A DNA stretch of 30,226 nucleotides from JACDAN01 sp036380355 (GTDB taxonomy: Bacteria; Actinomycetota; Thermoleophilia; Gaiellales; Gaiellaceae), in the NCBI GenBank assembly GCA_036380355.1, contig DASVEW010000083.1, positions 1 to 30,226 of the forward strand, read 5' to 3'. The notes under the pieces were generated by a model. That model saw only the letters and a program-made list of their open reading frames with translations. It was not told the origin of the DNA and searched no databases. The stretch's first letter is position 1, and each line of letters begins with the position of its first letter. Made by a program: the position numbers and the translations under genes. Below, piece by piece: positions 29,401 to 30,226 of this stretch.

Positions 29401-29979
29401 CTAGTGAGAGTGATGCGCGTGCACGACCGCGTGACCCTTGCCGCGGGCGATGAGGTACCGGTTCACGGGATACGCGACAGCCCCGGCGACCAGCAGGGCG
29501 AACGCGAGCGACGCCCAGAAGAGGACCTCGTCCAGGCCAGCTTCCATCGCGCCCGGGATGATGAGGAGGATCACGTTGTCCACGAACTCCATGACCGCGA
29601 TCGAGATCGTGTCCGACGCGAGCGCAAGCGGCACCGCGGCCGCGAGCGCCAGGCCGGCGCGAAGGAGCGGGACCATCGTCAGCGAGTAGCCGAAGAAGAA
29701 CGCGAGCACGATCGCCAGGACGATGGTCTCGAAGTTCCCCCAACCGAGCGCCGTCCCGATGATCACGCCGAGCACCTCGCCGATCGCACAGCCGGTCAGG
29801 CAGTGCACGGTCGCGGAGAAGGCGACGCGGTTGAGCGAGCCGCCGTGCCCCGCATGGTCGTGCGTGGGCGAGTGATGTCCGTGCGCGGCCTGCGCGTGCT
29901 CGCGGTGCTCGTGACTAGTCACGCCGCGGTGCAGGCGCTTGGCCAGGGCGACCTTGTCGTACCCGTGCTGATCACTCAC
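29401..29979 (-). CDS. DUF4396 membrane protein with His-rich N-terminus
   Basis: A 192-residue integral membrane protein with four hydrophobic helices after residue 50. The N-terminal 47 residues are His-rich (TSHEHREHAQAAHGHHSPTHDHAGHGG), as is the end (AVVHAHHSH), and the first helix carries HCLTGCAIGEVLGV, the DUF4396 hallmark with His and two Cys. This and the adjoining CsoR-type palindrome suggest a role in copper handling; the family is found near copper genes. The GTG at 29979 is preceded by TACACT with an 8-base spacer, so the transcript may be leaderless. Transport activity is not shown by sequence. Confidence 0.86.
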   Translation of the reverse strand: MSDQHGYDKVALAKRLHRGVTSHEHREHAQAAHGHHSPTHDHAGHGGSLNRVAFSATVHCLTGCAIGEVLGVIIGTALGWGNFETIVLAIVLAFFFGYSLTMVPLLRAGLALAAAVPLALASDTISIAVMEFVDNVILLIIPGAMEAGLDEVLFWASLAFALLVAGAVAYPVNRYLIARGKGHAVVHAHHSH

Positions 29980-29987
29980 CCGCAGGG

Positions 29988-29993
29988 AGTGTA
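29988..29993 (-). promoter_or_regulatory. -10 box of the DUF4396 gene
   Basis: On the minus strand TACACT, 8 bases before the GTG at 29979. The CsoR-type palindrome immediately upstream would overlap the -35 region, as expected for repression. Confidence 0.5.
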
Positions 29994-29994
29994 C

Positions 29995-30011
29995 ATACCC
30001 TCTAGGGGTAT
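29995..30011. promoter_or_regulatory. CsoR-type copper operator
   Basis: The palindrome ATACCC-TCTA-GGGGTAT matches the GC-tract arrangement of CsoR operators (ATACCC/CCTA/GGGTAT type). It lies between the divergent DUF4396 gene and the four-helix copper protein gene. No csoR gene is in the window. Confidence 0.75.
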
Positions 30012-30085
30012 TGAGCAGCCCATCGAGGTTTGGCGCGCTCCCGGCTCGGTATCAGGACGGTGGGACCACCGAACGAGGAGAGACG

Positions 30086-30226
30086 ATGAGCCACGCCGCC
30101 GCAATGCTCGAAACGAGCCCGAGCCCCGCCCACTACGACCGTGACGCGCTCGCGCGCTGCATCGACAGCTGCTTCGACTGCGCGCAGACGTGCGCCGCCT
30201 GTGCCGACGCCTGCCTTGCCGAGGAG
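30086..30226 (+). CDS. Four-helix bundle copper-binding protein (Csp/DUF326-like), 3' end outside window
   Basis: The first 47 residues are visible. They include CIDSCFDCAQTCAACADACLAEE, the Cys-rich helix of the four-helix copper-storage family, in which Cys side chains line the core and hold many Cu(I) ions. The start is an ATG with GAGGAG 5 bases upstream. It is divergent from DUF4396 around the CsoR-type operator, so the two are likely coregulated by copper. The rest of the gene is outside the window. Confidence 0.88.
   Translation, partial: MSHAAAMLETSPSPAHYDRDALARCIDSCFDCAQTCAACADACLAEE

Noticed and set aside
29388..29402. Hairpin GCGC-TTC-GCGC as a terminator between the ligase and DUF4396 genes
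   Set aside because: Stem only 4 bp with no T-run; too weak to list as a feature.

Overview
The window is a densely coded, GC-rich (about 70%) bacterial chromosome segment with many GTG and TTG starts, frequent 4-base gene overlaps and no foreign replicon or phage genes. Several genes carry a TANNNT -10 box only 6-8 bases before the start codon, the pattern of leaderless transcription in Actinomycetota. Protein content (DUF6458, PimA-like glycosyltransferase, CysA-type sulfurtransferase, Ku, nitrilase next to an MFS exporter) points to a high-GC actinomycete; I would guess class Thermoleophilia, but that is inference. No gene-free stretch exceeds 300 bases; the longest gaps (about 140-165 bases) are filled by the repeats described here.

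Layout. 1-3912: a DUF4015 glycoside-hydrolase-like protein running off the left edge, a small DUF6458 membrane protein, a secreted COG4315-type protein, proline dehydrogenase and two unrecognised proteins. 3930-6713: an operon of a MenG/UbiE methyltransferase, a multi-span membrane protein with a possible UbiA-like look and a long coiled-coil protein, then a 64-residue protein. 6879-9635: a VOC protein, a GNAT acetyltransferase of lower GC, xseA-xseB (exonuclease VII) and a stand-alone cyclic-nucleotide-binding domain. 9801-12890 (minus): PimA-like glycosyltransferase, a lysyl-phosphatidylglycerol-synthase-type membrane protein and glycerate kinase, all overlapping. 13030-17640 (minus): a cytosolic signalling operon with a triple-PAS protein built of three near-identical 357-bp units, a histidine kinase with three 21-residue helical repeats, and a receiver-PAS-histidine kinase. 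17679-22905: an adenosine-deaminase-like protein, a two-domain rhodanese, an AMACR-like CoA-transferase-family protein, a secreted TolB-propeller/lysyl-oxidase fusion and a HAD hydrolase. 22910-26548: nitrilase-family amidase, MFS exporter, CoA-binding protein, tRNA-Pro(CGG), a NIF3 protein, a structured leader RNA with intrinsic terminator and a small helix-turn-helix protein. 26696-30226: Ku, long-chain acyl-CoA ligase, and a divergent copper pair (DUF4396 membrane protein and a four-helix Cys-rich copper-storage-like protein) around a CsoR-type palindrome.

The most interesting non-coding signals are two families of dispersed intergenic elements. Family B has two copies (6725-6855 and 26556-26684) whose outer hairpins differ by compensatory base changes. 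Family A has two full copies of about 165 bp (9633-9797 and 22067-22234) with 18-base terminal inverted repeats, plus two shortened relatives. All lie at the 3' ends of genes. With the leader RNA at 26239-26336 they are the best candidates for undescribed elements here.
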